Assembly (NCBI RefSeq): GCF_036884655.1
Contig: NC_088330.1
Location: 35,526,001 to 35,590,000 of the forward strand
Source of the DNA: Musa acuminata AAA Group
Lineage: Eukaryota > Streptophyta > Magnoliopsida > Zingiberales > Musaceae
Length of the DNA stretch: 64,000 nt
Reading direction: 5' to 3'
Shown here piece after piece: positions 59,683 to 64,000 of this stretch (position 1 is its first letter; every line of letters starts with the position of its first letter). The position numbers and the translations under genes are program-made. Under the pieces are notes generated by a model. The model saw only the letters and a list, made by a program, of their open reading frames with translations. It was not told where the DNA came from and ran no database searches.

Positions 59683-61175
59683 TGCTAGTCATAGGTGACC
59701 AGCAAACCAATCACGTGAGTGATGGCACGTGTGACTTGATACAGAATCTTTTTGCTTATTATATTTTGGCATATATCACTTTATAACTATTGCATAAATG
59801 CATATATATATTGTGATGTCCTTGGATTTGTGCAATGGGAATCGGATCGTGATGAGATCACGATAATGAGATCGATTCACCTTTAAACACATATCCTAAA
59901 TAATCCCGGTCATAGGTTACTCGAGAGGGACATCGTGATAACCGGATAGACTGGTGTGCTGTATACCCGTCCATATGATGGATGCAGCTGGTCTCATAGC
60001 TGCTCGTGTAGGGACACTAGGGATACAGTACAGGTGCTCATTGGAGAATGAGTTCACTGATTGATCCGCTTACGGAATGCTGGATGATTGATGATGCCTT
60101 ATTGTTAGACAGTGATTCCGTAGTCCTAGTGGTGTATCTGGTCCTTAGACTTGAGACACCAAGGATGTCCTGTATGAGTGCTCCACTCTTTGATACCAGA
60201 CTTATAGGTTTGGCTGTCCCCAGATCTAGTACAACTGGTCATTGGGAGTGGTAGTCGACCTTACGAGGGCTATTGAGTGTCAATAGAGGATCATCCACTC
60301 TCGGCGTCATGAGAGGAATATCCTATGTGTTCTTGCTCAGACAAATCCCTGGCCAGGGTCATTCGGGTTGAGAGAGAAAGAGTTCTCCGGGAGAATCCGA
60401 TTAGAGCAAGACTCGAGTAGAAACCGTATGGGTCTGACAGCACCATGCTCGATATACGGTCTCTGGGATATTAGATGGATGAGGGACTATAGGTACATGG
60501 TAACTGAGGACAGACAGGTCCAATGGATTGGATTCCCCTGTATCGTCTGGGGACTACGGCGTAGTGGCCTAGTACGTTCGTAGTCGATGAGTCAAGTGAA
60601 TTATTACAGAGATAATAATTCACTCAGTCAGAAGGAGTTCTGACAGGTATGACTCACGGCCAGCTCGATATTGTGCCTAGAGGGTCACACACATATGATA
60701 GGCATTGCGATGAGTAGATGTTCGGATATGAGATATCCGACGGAACCCTTGTCTTATTGGATGCAGATCCAATACCCACTAGGGAAGGACCCATTAGGGT
60801 TTGACACGGGATCTCTATAAATAGGAGGGATTCACAGCCTCATAGGCTAGAGTCTTTGCTTGCCTTTCCTATTCTCCTCTCCCTCTCCACCTCAGAGTAG
60901 GCCTGGAGTTTTGAGGAGCGTCGTCGCAACCATGCTGTGTGGATCACCGCTAGAGAGGAGGACGCTTGACCTCCTTTACCCTCTCCTAAGGATCTGCAAG
61001 GAAACTGGGATATACGATCTTCCTAGGTAACACAATCTCTATACGCAGTTTTGTGTTTTGCGGATTTTGCGCATCAATCTTCGCACGACGACGAACATCT
61101 TTTTGGGAATCGGGAATTTTTGTTTTCTTGTTCTTCCGCTGCGCATATGATGTCGCCCCCAATGATTTCCCAACA
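59683..61175 (+). mobile_element. Copia 3' LTR
   Basis: 1493 bp, the same length as the 5' LTR. TATAAATA is at 60816-60823. It ends CAACA and is followed by the right copy of the GCGGT duplication. Confidence 0.96.
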
Positions 61176-61180
61176 GCGGT
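61176..61180 (+). repeat. Target-site duplication, right (GCGGT)
   Basis: Matches 52531-52535. Joining the outer flanks across the element restores continuous gypsy leader sequence. Confidence 0.95.
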
Positions 61181-63730
<2,550 letters not shown>

Positions 63731-63763
63731 ACGGCAATACTACCGCGAGAACGCCAAGGTTCG

Positions 63764-63777
63764 CCGCTCTAATACCA
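63764..63777 (-). other. Gypsy PBS-like site
   Basis: On the minus strand TTGGTATTAGAGC follows the inner end of the LTR (TTATCA). It differs from the initiator tRNA-Met site TGGTATCAGAGC by one C to T change. Related motifs occur inside the LTR at about 63855-63900 and in the 3' LTR at 50795-50808. Confidence 0.65.
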
Positions 63778-63779
63778 AT

Positions 63780-64000
63780 TGATAATACTCTAAAGTCTTA
63801 TCTTAAAAGAAATGAAAGAAATGATAGAAAAGGGGATGAAATGGTAAGGCTCAAATACCAAATGATAAGACCCTAAAATCTTATCGTCGCTCTAATACTA
63901 AATGATAAAATCCTAAGGTGAAGAAAGGGGAGAAAAGGGACTGATAATAATCGCCTCGAGGGGATCGGCCTCCTTGATCGCTTCGAAGGGATCGACCCTC
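63780..64000 (-). mobile_element. Gypsy 5' LTR, truncated by the window edge
   Basis: Homologous to 50750-50915 of the 3' LTR, including the doubled TGATAAGA(C)CCTAAA blocks (63863 and 63903 match 50769 and 50809). It has an extra segment (63780-63850) that the 3' copy lacks. The remainder lies right of the window. Confidence 0.75.

Larger units (their letters stand above)
52536..61175 (+). mobile_element. Complete Ty1/copia LTR retrotransposon
   Basis: 8640 bp, flanked by the 5-bp duplication GCGGT. Order: LTR, PBS, 1.8-kb leader, gag-protease-integrase-RT-RNase H in copia order, PPT, LTR. It sits in the leader of the gypsy element in the opposite orientation. By eye the LTRs differ at about 27 of 1493 positions (1.8%), mostly transitions, with no net indel. 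Under a commonly used plant rate this suggests an insertion below about one million years ago. It cannot make its own proteins because of the breaks listed for the gag-pol frame. Confidence 0.96.

Overview
The window is nuclear DNA of a flowering plant, probably a monocot. It has one ordinary plant gene with phase-consistent GT-AG introns, long T-rich intron-like tracts and nested LTR retrotransposons. I cannot fix the species from sequence alone.

Layout. (1) Positions 1-2766, minus strand: the 5' eight exons of the regulatory alpha subunit of pyrophosphate-dependent phosphofructokinase (PFP). The rest of the gene lies beyond the left edge. (2) 2767-7080: flanking DNA with no gene I can support, including three degenerate copies of a GC-rich repeat. 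(3) 7080-50749: about 43 kb of T-rich, protein-free tandem repeats. It opens with a TATA box and a pyrimidine-rich leader. It then holds five 1308-bp units (7268-13807), three units of exactly 10500 bp (13093-44592), a spacer, and a third family of about 1.22-1.46 kb units (45266-49600). All three families look like diverged descendants of one older monomer. That monomer carries a block of about 300 nt that starts with a C-box-like motif, ends with a D-box motif, and is closed by a short stem. The stem pairing is kept in several diverged copies (GAGGC/GCCTC and GAGGT/ACCTC). I read this as a candidate structured non-coding RNA family in a snoRNA-host-like array. It is a hypothesis, not an identification.

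(4) 50750-64000: a decayed Ty3/gypsy element on the minus strand, split by a complete Ty1/copia element on the plus strand (52536-61175). The copia element has two 1493-bp LTRs, a perfect 5-bp target-site duplication (GCGGT) and one gag-pol frame broken by three in-frame stops and two frameshifts. Its long leader holds a train of stem-loops. Four of them share an invariant 17-nt apex while their lower stems differ in sequence but still pair. The gypsy leader contains GC-rich low-complexity DNA and about 1 kb of TA/TATG microsatellite. The right edge of the window cuts the gypsy 5' LTR.

The most interesting signals are the iterated covarying hairpins in the copia leader, the C/D-capped 300-nt element of the tandem arrays, and the 3 x 10500-bp higher-order repeat whose third copy carries a localised block of divergence.
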